A DNA stretch of 64,000 nt, taken from NCBI GenBank assembly GCA_002298785.1, contig DBMR01000059.1, positions 1 through 64,000 of the forward strand, written 5' to 3'. This document shows positions 51,138 through 59,109 of the stretch, piece after piece. The translations under genes and the position numbers were made by a program. Under the pieces are notes generated by a model that did not search any database, was not told the DNA's origin, and saw only the letters and a program-made list of their open reading frames with translations. This DNA comes from Verrucomicrobia subdivision 3 bacterium UBA693 (GTDB lineage Bacteria; Verrucomicrobiota; Verrucomicrobiia; Limisphaerales; UBA8199). Every line of letters begins with the position of its first letter. The first letter of the stretch is position 1.

Positions 51138-52574
51138 ATGAGTCAGAAACAACCATCACCCTCCCGGGCGGAAGCCCCACTCCCCGGCGGAGCACTGGAC
51201 ACGCCTGCTTGGGCGTTCCCGCTATTGCTCCTCCTTGCCGGCGCAGCGTTCTGGCTAGTGGTCAGTTCTGGCTTCAGCCTGATCGCATCCATCAAGTTTC
51301 ATTCCGCTAATTTCCTGGCTGACTGCGCGGAGCTTACTTACGGACGCGTGCGGGCTGTGGGCACTAATGCCTTCCTCTACGGCTTTTGCGTTCCAGCGGG
51401 TACCGCATTTGGACTTTGGCAGTTTGCGCGCCTGGGCCGTTCCCGGCTGCCGCTGCCGGGGCTGATCGCGGTCGGGACGGGCTTCTGGCACGTCGGTGTG
51501 GCTACCGGCTTGCTTGGAATTTTACGCGGGGATCTTTCGGGGTTCGAGAACCTGGAAATGCCCGGGTATGCGGTGCCGCTGTTGTTTCTGGGAATTGTAG
51601 TTCTCGGACTTTGGGGCTGCCTCGCGCTGCATGAACGGCAGCAGACGGTCCTGGAAGCCTCGCATTGGTATTCCCTGGCTGCATTGTTTTGGTTTCCCTG
51701 GATTTTTTCCACCGCCAGCCTGCTTCTCTTCACTTTTCCGCTGCGTGGCATCGCGCAATCGGTAATCGCGTGGTGGTATTCGGGGAATCTTCTGATCGTG
51801 TGGATGGGTTTGGTGGGATTGGGCGCTTTGCTCGCGCTGTTGCCGCTTGCAACCGGATCGCGCCAGCGGCATCTCGCCCTGTTCATTTTCTGGACTTTGC
51901 TCTTGTTCGGGAGCTGGGTGGGAATTCCCTCGGCTGCACCGCTCCCGGCCTGGATGCCAGTCACAAGCAGAGTGTTCACGGTACTTCTCCTGGTGCCCGC
52001 CTGCGCGGTGGCCGTTTTGCTGGTGGGTTCCAATTCCAAGGAACGCGACTTGGAAGTTCCTCCCTTTCTCAGGTTCGCTGGAGGCTTCTTCGTCCTCTAC
52101 GGGCTGATCGTTTCCATCGGCGCGTTTCTTCATCTCGATACCGTCACGCAATTCACCTGGTTTAAGCCGGCCTTGGAAATGTTGGGAGGCTACGGCTTTT
52201 TCGGCTTTGCGATCTTCGGCGCGATTTACAGCGTGCTGCCAAAACTGCTCACACTGGAATGGCCATACCAGAAGTTGATTCGGGCGCATTTCTACCTGGC
52301 GCTTGCGGGGCTGTTGTTCGCCACGGTCCCGTGGTTTGCCGGCGGTGTGGTGCAGGGCCTGGATTGGCGTAATCCTAATGTTTCAGTGGTGGAGGTCTCC
52401 GCTCGAGCCTTGAAGTTTTTGCGACCCGCCACTCTCGGTGAGTTCCTGATTGCGCTCGGGAATGTCCTCTTCCTGGTAAACGTTGGGGCTGCGTTGTTCT
52501 GTTATATCAGACGAGCAGTGATGGGCTTTATCGCGCGGACCATCGCGCCTGCTGGCGTGGGGGTGAAATTGTGA
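51138..52574 (+). CDS. CcoN-like (cbb3 oxidase subunit I) protein lacking haem/copper ligands
   Basis: 478 residues, about 12 transmembrane helices, recognisably CcoN: AELTYGRVRAVGTNAFLYGF parallels the low-spin haem region R-x-H-T-N-A, but His is Gly75. WWYSGNLL parallels W-W-Y-G-H-N with Gly216 for the CuB His. GIPSAAPLPAW parallels G-P-H-H-L-x-Y-T-A-L-P-D-W with Pro264/Ser265 for the two CuB His. QFTWFKPALEML parallels the helix-X H-V-H site with Leu346/Met348. All six metal ligands seem lost, so it cannot reduce oxygen. It might be structural. Alignment was by eye from memory. Confidence 0.8.
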   Translation: MSQKQPSPSRAEAPLPGGALDTPAWAFPLLLLLAGAAFWLVVSSGFSLIASIKFHSANFLADCAELTYGRVRAVGTNAFLYGFCVPAGTAFGLWQFARLGRSRLPLPGLIAVGTGFWHVGVATGLLGILRGDLSGFENLEMPGYAVPLLFLGIVVLGLWGCLALHERQQTVLEASHWYSLAALFWFPWIFSTASLLLFTFPLRGIAQSVIAWWYSGNLLIVWMGLVGLGALLALLPLATGSRQRHLALFIFWTLLLFGSWVGIPSAAPLPAWMPVTSRVFTVLLLVPACAVAVLLVGSNSKERDLEVPPFLRFAGGFFVLYGLIVSIGAFLHLDTVTQFTWFKPALEMLGGYGFFGFAIFGAIYSVLPKLLTLEWPYQKLIRAHFYLALAGLLFATVPWFAGGVVQGLDWRNPNVSVVEVSARALKFLRPATLGEFLIALGNVLFLVNVGAALFCYIRRAVMGFIARTIAPAGVGVKL

Positions 52575-53488
52575 ACTACGGACCACTGATTTTTCTGGCG
52601 GCCCTTTTTGCTTTGTCCGGATCGTGGCTGGGGTTTGTCGTGACTCCGAGTTTTCAGCTCGGAACGTTGCAGCAGACCAACACCGTGGGGGCGGGGCTGA
52701 CTTACCCACTTGCTCGGCCCGGTCTCGCCCAGCAGGGGCTGCAAGTATATCGTGCGAACGGCTGCGTTTACTGCCACAGCCAAATGGTCACACAGGAGCG
52801 CACGCTATGCGAAGTGGTGCTCACGGAAGCCGGCACCAATACCACCGCCCTGGTGGCCGCGCTCCACAAGCTGAATCCGAATTACAACCAGGAGGCCTTG
52901 GATGCCGTCCTGAAGAGTCTGCCCAAAACCGTGGTATTCAACACGACTAAGACCAAAGCCGATGCCGCAGTAAAGGAACTGACGCAGACGACGGCTAAAG
53001 CGCAAGTCGTCATAACTCCGGCAGGTCCGGATATAGCCCGGGGTTGGGGGAAGCGCCGAAGTGTGGCGGAGGATTACCTGTATGATTATCCCACATTGCC
53101 AGGGGCTCAGCGGGTCGGACCTGACCTGGCTAATGCCGGAGCGCGGTTGCCGGATGTGAATTGGCACCTGCGACACCTTTATGCTCCCGCAGCGGAAGTG
53201 AAGGGCTCGACCATGCCTCCTTATCGGTTTCTGTTTGAGCTACGTAAGGCAGGGTTAACGCCCTCGACTCAGGCTTTGCAGTTGAGCCCGGGAATTGCGC
53301 CTTCGGGCTGGGAAGTCGTCCCTCGACCGGAAGCGGTGGCACTGGCCACTTATCTCGCCAGTCTGCGGGCCGATGCGCCCCTTTACTCAACGCCTCTGAG
53401 CAGTGCTCCCACCGCTAGCGCTTCGGCAGATACGAATGCCCCGGCTGGCGGCGCGAACCTTTCCACTAATGCTCCCGCCGCCAAATGA
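52571..53488 (+). CDS. CcoO-like monohaem cytochrome c
   Basis: 305 residues from a GTG overlapping the CcoN-like stop (GTGA). An N-terminal membrane helix (LIFLAALFALSGSWLGFVV) is followed by haem site NGCVYCHSQMV, typical of CcoO ('GC..CHSQ'). YDYPTLPGAQRVGPDLANAG and HLRHLYAPAAEVKGSTMPPY give the CcoO-like distal part (Met of STMPP as ligand). A roughly 90-residue insertion (about 75-155) separates the two halves. The tail is Ala/Thr-rich. Confidence 0.85.
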   Translation: MNYGPLIFLAALFALSGSWLGFVVTPSFQLGTLQQTNTVGAGLTYPLARPGLAQQGLQVYRANGCVYCHSQMVTQERTLCEVVLTEAGTNTTALVAALHKLNPNYNQEALDAVLKSLPKTVVFNTTKTKADAAVKELTQTTAKAQVVITPAGPDIARGWGKRRSVAEDYLYDYPTLPGAQRVGPDLANAGARLPDVNWHLRHLYAPAAEVKGSTMPPYRFLFELRKAGLTPSTQALQLSPGIAPSGWEVVPRPEAVALATYLASLRADAPLYSTPLSSAPTASASADTNAPAGGANLSTNAPAAK

Positions 53489-54060
53489 GTAATCCGATGA
53501 AATCCAGCGCTACGGGCGAGAATTTGGCACAGGTGCCGGTTTGGCTCTTCATTCTGCTGTTTGTGCTGTTGTTCTGGGGAATGTATTACTTCGATCAAAA
53601 CAGCGGTTGGTTTAATGCTCACGTCTATTCACCTTATCGCAACGTGGCTGAACTCCAGCTTTATCAGCCGGCGGGCGGGGGTGGTAATGACCGGGGTAAG
53701 GCGGTGTATGAAAATGTGTGTGCGCTGTGCCACAACCCCGACGGAAATGGCAAACCTAATCAAGCGCCCCCATTGGTGGGGTCCGAGTGGGTGCTCGGCA
53801 GTCCCGCCCGTATGATCCGAATTCCACTCGCAGGCTTGGCCGGACCGGTCATGGTCAAAGGACAGGAATGGAATCTGGCTATGCCGGCCATGGGCGCGGC
53901 TTTGCCTGATGATGATCTAGCGGCGGTGCTAACCTACATGCGCCAATCCTGGGGCAACAAAGCCTCGGCCATTACCACCGAGCAGGTGAAGGCAATCCGG
54001 GCAGAGTTGGGCGGACGCAGCCAGCCGTTCACCGCCGATCAACTGCAGCAGGTGCCTTAA
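53485..54060 (+). CDS. Membrane-bound monohaem cytochrome c (CcoP-like)
   Basis: 191 residues; ATGA overlap with the CcoO-like gene. One membrane helix (PVWLFILLFVLLFWGMYYF), then a c-type domain with NVCALCHNPDGNG and the distal AMPAMGAALPDDDLAAVLTY. Last gene of the respiratory operon; the next genes converge. Probably the third subunit of the CcoNO-like complex. Confidence 0.85.
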   Translation: MSNPMKSSATGENLAQVPVWLFILLFVLLFWGMYYFDQNSGWFNAHVYSPYRNVAELQLYQPAGGGGNDRGKAVYENVCALCHNPDGNGKPNQAPPLVGSEWVLGSPARMIRIPLAGLAGPVMVKGQEWNLAMPAMGAALPDDDLAAVLTYMRQSWGNKASAITTEQVKAIRAELGGRSQPFTADQLQQVP

Positions 54061-54074
54061 TTAGCTCGGGCGAT

Positions 54075-55133
54075 TTATGCTCCCGGGCCGGAAGCCAATC
54101 GGGTCTGGATACGGTTGATCGCCCAAGTCGCGTGCTCAGCGATGAGTGGCTCAGCATCCCGGTTCGCTCGTTGCAACGCCGGGAGCGCCGAGGCGTCGCC
54201 CACATTTCCCAAAGCCACACACACATTCCGCAACAACCCCCGGCGCTTGGTGCGAATCATGGGTGTGCCTGCGAACATCTCCTTGAATCCCGCATCATCC
54301 AATTCCAACAGTTGCAATAGATTCGGTAGCTCCAGGTTTGCCTCGAATCGATCCGCCATCATCCGGCTGGACTGCGCGAATCGATTCCACGGACAGGCGG
54401 CCAGACAATCGTCGCAGCCATAAATCCGATTTCCCAATGCCTCCCGGAATTCCAGGGGGATGGGTCCCTTTAATTCAATCGTCAGGTAGGAAATGCAGCG
54501 TCGTGCATCGAGCTTAAATGGCTGCACAATTGCCTGTGTCGGGCAAGCGGTCAGGCAGCGGGTGCAACTGCCGCAGCGATTTACCTCCGGCGGGTCCGGT
54601 TCAAGCTCGGCGGTTGTGATGATCTCGGAGAGAAAGAACCAGTTGCCCAATTGTCGGCTGATCAGGTTCGTGTGTTTGCCGACAAAACCAACGCCGGCAC
54701 GCTGTGCCAGGTCGCGTTCCAACAACGGTCCAGTGTCCACATACCACAGCGACCGATGGGGTGGTGGAAAAAGGGTTTGCAGATAGGCAGTCAACTCGGA
54801 CAACGGTTTGGCCAGGACGTTGTGGTAGTCTGGATAGCGGGCGTAGCGGGCAATTTGACCGCCGGGTTGCGCCGTCGGCCGTTCCGCGGAGACAGGAGGG
54901 TGGGGCGGCAGGTAGTTGGTAGCGAGGGTGATAATAGACCGCGCTCCGGCGAGCACCAGGTTTGGATCACGGCGCTTATCGCCATTGCGCGCCAGGTAAC
55001 CCATTTCGCCCTGCATACCTTCAGCCAGCCAACTCCCGAGAGCGTCACCTGATGCCGGTGGATTTGCGGTGGTGAAGCGGCACGCGTCGAACCCCAATTC
55101 CCCGGCTCGGGCTCGAATCAATTCCTTCATCAT
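54075..55133 (-). CDS. queG: Epoxyqueuosine reductase QueG
   Basis: 352 residues. The cobalamin-binding part is N-terminal, followed by the two 4Fe-4S ligand sets: CGSCTRCLTACPTQAI and CDDCLAACPWNRFA, with the intervening RRCISYLTIELKGPIPLEF typical of QueG. The C-terminus is a HEAT-like helical tail. QueG reduces epoxyqueuosine to queuosine in the wobble position of GUN-anticodon tRNAs. ATGA overlap with aroK upstream. Confidence 0.95.
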   Translation of the reverse strand: MMKELIRARAGELGFDACRFTTANPPASGDALGSWLAEGMQGEMGYLARNGDKRRDPNLVLAGARSIITLATNYLPPHPPVSAERPTAQPGGQIARYARYPDYHNVLAKPLSELTAYLQTLFPPPHRSLWYVDTGPLLERDLAQRAGVGFVGKHTNLISRQLGNWFFLSEIITTAELEPDPPEVNRCGSCTRCLTACPTQAIVQPFKLDARRCISYLTIELKGPIPLEFREALGNRIYGCDDCLAACPWNRFAQSSRMMADRFEANLELPNLLQLLELDDAGFKEMFAGTPMIRTKRRGLLRNVCVALGNVGDASALPALQRANRDAEPLIAEHATWAINRIQTRLASGPGA

Positions 55134-55666
55134 TGCTCGGCGCGCACGGCTTCAAATTGGTGGAAGACCTGCTGCGCCACTTCACGCGGTGAGCGTTGTT
55201 CGGTGTTCACCAGCACGTCGGCTTGGCGGTAGTAAGGTTCGCGTTGTGCCAGCAGACTGCGAATTCTCTCGCCAGGATTGGGATGCTGCAACAACGGTCG
55301 ATGTGAATGACTGCTAACTCGTTCCAGGATTGCCTCCGGTGTGGCCCACAAACACACCACCAGGCTGTGGCGTTTTAGGCTTTCGAGGTTGCCTTCATAA
55401 ACGGGCAGGCCGCCGCCGGTGGCGATGACCAGGCCGGTTTTCGCTTCGAGTATCTGGCAGATTCGCCGTTCCCACTCGCGAAAAACGCTTTCACCGTCCT
55501 GTTCGAAAATTGCCGAAATCCGCTTTCCAGCGCGCGTTTCGATTTCGTGGTCCGTATCCAGAAATTCGAATCCCAGCAAATCCGCCACGATCCTTCCCAC
55601 GACAGATTTGCCGGTGCCCATGAAGCCAATCAGGGTCAGGTTGCGAATCGGTCGTGTCGAGGTCAT
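55130..55666 (-). CDS. aroK: Shikimate kinase
   Basis: 178 residues, family-typical length. Walker A GFMGTGKSVVGR, shikimate-binding DTDHEIETRAGKRISAIFEQ with Asp/Glu, then FREWERRICQIL and the ATGGGLPVY loop, and HRPLLQHPNPGERIRSLLAQ with the lid Arg. It phosphorylates shikimate in aromatic amino acid synthesis. aroC lies 25 bp upstream, so aroC-aroK-queG run as one unit on the minus strand. Confidence 0.94.
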   Translation of the reverse strand: MTSTRPIRNLTLIGFMGTGKSVVGRIVADLLGFEFLDTDHEIETRAGKRISAIFEQDGESVFREWERRICQILEAKTGLVIATGGGLPVYEGNLESLKRHSLVVCLWATPEAILERVSSHSHRPLLQHPNPGERIRSLLAQREPYYRQADVLVNTEQRSPREVAQQVFHQFEAVRAEQ

Positions 55667-55691
55667 GCGGGCAGGTTAGCGCAGCAGCCGG

Positions 55692-56771
55692 TCAGAGGCA
55701 CTGTGCCTTTTGCCGCAAGGCATGATCGAGCAGTACGAGAGCCGTCATGGCTTCAACCATCGGGACCGCTCGAGGTAGCACGCAGGGATCGTGTCGGCCG
55801 CGGCCTTTGAGGGTCGTATTCCGGTATTCCTTATCCACCGTGTCCTGTTCCTGCATCACCGTGGCCACTGGTTTGAACGCCACCCGGAAGTAGATGGTTT
55901 GACCGTTGGAGATGCCACCCTGGACGCCTCCCGAGCGGTTGCTGGTGGTAAATACCTTGCCACTATCTGACCGGAACGGGTCATTATGTTCGGTGCCGCG
56001 AAATTGAACACAGTCAAAGCCGCTACCGATATCGAATCCTTTCGAAGCCGGAAGGCTGAGCATGGCTTTGCCCAAATCTGCTTCAAGGCGGTCGAAGACC
56101 GGTTCACCCCAGCCGGGAGGCACCCCACGAGCGATACCGGTGACGATTCCGCCGACAGTGTCCCCAAGCGCGCGCACCTCTTCAATCAAACGGATCATTT
56201 CTTCGGCTTTCTGGGAATCTGGGCACCGCACGATGTTGCTCTCGATTTGCTGAGCCGAGACGGTATTCGGGTCTATGGCACAAACGATCTTTTGCACCTG
56301 CGTGACGCAGGCCAGCACGTCGACTCCGTATTGTTTCCGCAGTACCTTGCGGGCGACAGCTCCGGCCGCGACGCGCCCGATGGTTTCCCGAGCGCTGGAT
56401 CTTCCGCCACCCGCCCAGGCGCGGATGCCGAATTTAGCTTGATACGTATAATCCGCGTGCGAGGGGCGAAATTTGACTGCCATCTCCGAATACGCCTCCG
56501 AGCGCGCATCCTCGTTATTCACCATCATGCAGATCGGCGTGCCCAGTGTCTGACCATCGAGCACCCCGGAGAGAATACGCACGGTATCGGATTCCTTCCG
56601 CGGGGTCGTGATTTTGGACTGGCCAGGACGGCGTCGGTCCAGGTCGGGTTGAATGTCGGCTTCAGACAAGGCGATGTGTGGTGGGCATCCATCAATAACC
56701 ACGCCCACGCCGCCACCGTGGGACTCTCCCCAGGTAGAGATGCGGAAAAGATGCCCAAACGTATTTGCCAT
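55692..56771 (-). CDS. aroC: Chorismate synthase
   Basis: 359 residues from the ATG at 56769-56771 (MANTFGHLFRISTWGESHGG, the usual start). Signatures: GESHGGGVGVVIDGCP, the second FRPSHADYTYQAKFGIRAWA with GGGRSSARET, and the third near QGGISNGQTIYFRVAFKP with RHDPCVLPRAVPMVEAM. It makes chorismate from EPSP using FMN. First gene of the aroC-aroK-queG run. Confidence 0.95.
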   Translation of the reverse strand: MANTFGHLFRISTWGESHGGGVGVVIDGCPPHIALSEADIQPDLDRRRPGQSKITTPRKESDTVRILSGVLDGQTLGTPICMMVNNEDARSEAYSEMAVKFRPSHADYTYQAKFGIRAWAGGGRSSARETIGRVAAGAVARKVLRKQYGVDVLACVTQVQKIVCAIDPNTVSAQQIESNIVRCPDSQKAEEMIRLIEEVRALGDTVGGIVTGIARGVPPGWGEPVFDRLEADLGKAMLSLPASKGFDIGSGFDCVQFRGTEHNDPFRSDSGKVFTTSNRSGGVQGGISNGQTIYFRVAFKPVATVMQEQDTVDKEYRNTTLKGRGRHDPCVLPRAVPMVEAMTALVLLDHALRQKAQCL

Positions 56772-56850
56772 ACCGGGAGCTTGATTCAAATCCGCTCGGC
56801 GGTCAAACCACAGTTGGGGTTTGCATTTGACCCGCGTCCGTTCGCAGAGT

Positions 56851-59109
56851 ATGCCAAAGAGGTTGTTGTACGTACTGTCAGAGTCGATTGTTTTGGAGAG
56901 GATGTCCCAGTCTCCAACCTGCCAGGCTTCGGCCCCACCGGCCCGAGCGGGAGGTTTGGCGGTCAGCGGGGCATCCAGTTCCAGAGCCGCGCTTTCTACA
57001 CCCGCGCGCGCCAGGGACGGGGGGCAAATTGGAGGGAATCGGACTTATCTCGCCCTGTTGTGGGGGTTACTCGTGCTGGGATGCTGCCTGGCGGTCCCTG
57101 GGTTCGCTGCCATCTCCGGCGGCGGTCGTAATCCGATCAGCCCCAGGCAGAAGTCCCTGAACGAGTGGCGTGATCTGACTGCCACAAACTCCCCGCCCAG
57201 AGTCTATGTCAAAGGGGACAATGTCCGGATGTTGTTTGGTTTCGGCACGAACGCGGTGGAATATCGCGGAGATTGGACCCGGTTAAGAATTCCGACCCAA
57301 AAGTTCAGAATTCACTCGGCGCTATTACGCCTGCAAAAGGACTCGCACGACATCCCGGCCCTGGAGGAACGGTGGCGCCAGGCGCGAGTCGTTGCAGGGG
57401 AAGAGTTGCAAAAGGTGGCGGGAAGAGTGATGGACGACTTAGTGCCACGCCAGGCCGAGCATGGTGTGTATTATCAATCTTTCCTGGCGGACGGCGTGCT
57501 GTATCGGGACACCAATGGAGTGGTTCGCTCCGTGGAACTGGAGCGGCAGCCCGCCAATGTCGTGCTGGATCGACGGTATTCAATGCACGAGACCGTCAAC
57601 GCCCTCGCGGAACGATTTCAAGCACAGCTAACCCGGGCGCACCCCGGGGAGACTTTCTTCTTAATCATGTTGCCGAATCCGGGCAAATACACCACCTGCT
57701 TGCTCCTGGATTTGACTCGGCGACGTTGCGTGTGGCTCTCCCCTTCGGCCTTATATGATCGCACGGAAATGGGGGCAGACGTTTCGGTAACGCTTGACAG
57801 TCTGAGCGCTTTTGTCGTCGAAGGTCATGGTTTGGCTTTGTTGAAGAATCCGGTTTCTTCGGCCGCCCGTTTGGTGGACCTGGGAGTGCAAACGGTGGGA
57901 CGTTTCCTCCGCTTGCCCCGGCCGCACACCGTTAAACCGGGGGATATCCACGCGGATCGGGTGGGTATGGATCTGGGGAAATGGGAGCAATGGCTGGATC
58001 AATATACCGGTACTCGGCGGGTGCCGGGTTCACTCGAAATGCTGGTGGATGGAGACCGGTTTTTTCCCCGGTTGAAGGAGGCGATTGCGTCAGCCACGAA
58101 TCACGTGGTGATGGACATGTATAACTTTGACAAGGATGATGTGGGAACCGAGATCGCGAATGAATTAAGGGAGCGTTCGCACTGTATTTCCGTGCGGTTG
58201 GTGGTGGATCGAATGGGTACCTGGGCTGGGGGAGTTTCCCCGCCTGCCACGCCGTTGCCGGTGGATTTTGTGCCACCTTCCTCGATCCAATCCTTGTTGC
58301 GGAGCAACTCTTGTGTCAGCACCCGGAATTTCCTGAATCCCTGGTTTTCCGCGGACCACAATAAGATGGTGATTGTTGATGGGACGAGGGCGTGGTTGGG
58401 CGGGATGAACCTGGGACGGGAATACCGTTACGAGTGGCATGATCTGATGGTTGAGCTTCGGGGGCCGGTAGTGAGTTCGTTGGAAGATGATTTTCGCAGA
58501 GTTTATGCGCACGCCGGCCCGCTGGGTGACTTGGCATACCTGGGCGCGGTGCTATCCCCTGCGGCGAAACCTAGCGAGGAGCCCGGGAACTGGATACCCT
58601 TGCGGTTACTGCCTACACGGACGGGGTGGAAGCCACTAAACGACGCTGTGCTGGCGGCGATTCGCAAAGCGCAGCACCACATCTATGTGGAGAATCCCTA
58701 CTTGTTCGACAAGCGAGTGACCGGCGAATTGGTTCGTGCACGCCGGCGCGGTGTGGATGTCCGCGTCGTTTTGCCCAGGGCGAACGACTTCAAAGCCGGA
58801 GGACGCAGCAACCTTGTGACGGCAAATTACCTAATGGCGCACGGAGTTCGGGTGTTCTTTTATCCCGGCATGACGCACGTGAAGGCGTTGCAGGTTGACG
58901 ACTGGTCTTGCGTCGGTTCGGCAAATCTGAATCACCTCAGCCTGCGGCTTTGTCGCGAGAACAACGTGGCCACTTCAGACGTGGCGTTCGCCCGGCATTT
59001 GCGCCACCAAATTTTCGATGCGGATTTTTCCAAATCCTTCGAATTGCACGAGGAAATTGGAGTGGGCTGGTCCGATTTCCTGACCGATCTCGTTCTGGGA
59101 AGTTTCTAA
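56851..59109 (+). CDS. Phospholipase D-family (cardiolipin synthase-like) protein with long N-terminal extension
   Basis: Up to 752 residues from ATG 56851; an ATG at 56902 or TTG at 56821 are alternatives. Two HKD motifs: HNKMVIVDG with GGMNLGREYRYEWHD, and HVKALQVDDWSCVGSANLN. An N-terminal Ala/Ser-rich stretch and one membrane helix (YLALLWGLLVLGCCLAVPGF) precede about 300 residues of unknown domain (TLDSLSAFVVEGHGLALLKN near its end). Known HKD proteins form cardiolipin or hydrolyse phosphodiesters. The last 4 bp overlap rhaB (convergent). Confidence 0.85.
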   Translation: MPKRLLYVLSESIVLERMSQSPTCQASAPPARAGGLAVSGASSSRAALSTPARARDGGQIGGNRTYLALLWGLLVLGCCLAVPGFAAISGGGRNPISPRQKSLNEWRDLTATNSPPRVYVKGDNVRMLFGFGTNAVEYRGDWTRLRIPTQKFRIHSALLRLQKDSHDIPALEERWRQARVVAGEELQKVAGRVMDDLVPRQAEHGVYYQSFLADGVLYRDTNGVVRSVELERQPANVVLDRRYSMHETVNALAERFQAQLTRAHPGETFFLIMLPNPGKYTTCLLLDLTRRRCVWLSPSALYDRTEMGADVSVTLDSLSAFVVEGHGLALLKNPVSSAARLVDLGVQTVGRFLRLPRPHTVKPGDIHADRVGMDLGKWEQWLDQYTGTRRVPGSLEMLVDGDRFFPRLKEAIASATNHVVMDMYNFDKDDVGTEIANELRERSHCISVRLVVDRMGTWAGGVSPPATPLPVDFVPPSSIQSLLRSNSCVSTRNFLNPWFSADHNKMVIVDGTRAWLGGMNLGREYRYEWHDLMVELRGPVVSSLEDDFRRVYAHAGPLGDLAYLGAVLSPAAKPSEEPGNWIPLRLLPTRTGWKPLNDAVLAAIRKAQHHIYVENPYLFDKRVTGELVRARRRGVDVRVVLPRANDFKAGGRSNLVTANYLMAHGVRVFFYPGMTHVKALQVDDWSCVGSANLNHLSLRLCRENNVATSDVAFARHLRHQIFDADFSKSFELHEEIGVGWSDFLTDLVLGSF

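Noticed and set aside
51138..52574. Calling the CcoN-like gene an active cbb3 oxidase subunit I
   Set aside because: By-eye alignment shows no His at any of the six metal-binding positions.
55986..57131. 381-aa plus-strand open frame across aroC
   Set aside because: Antisense to aroC and running on into the phospholipase gene in another frame; no ribosome-binding site or motif.
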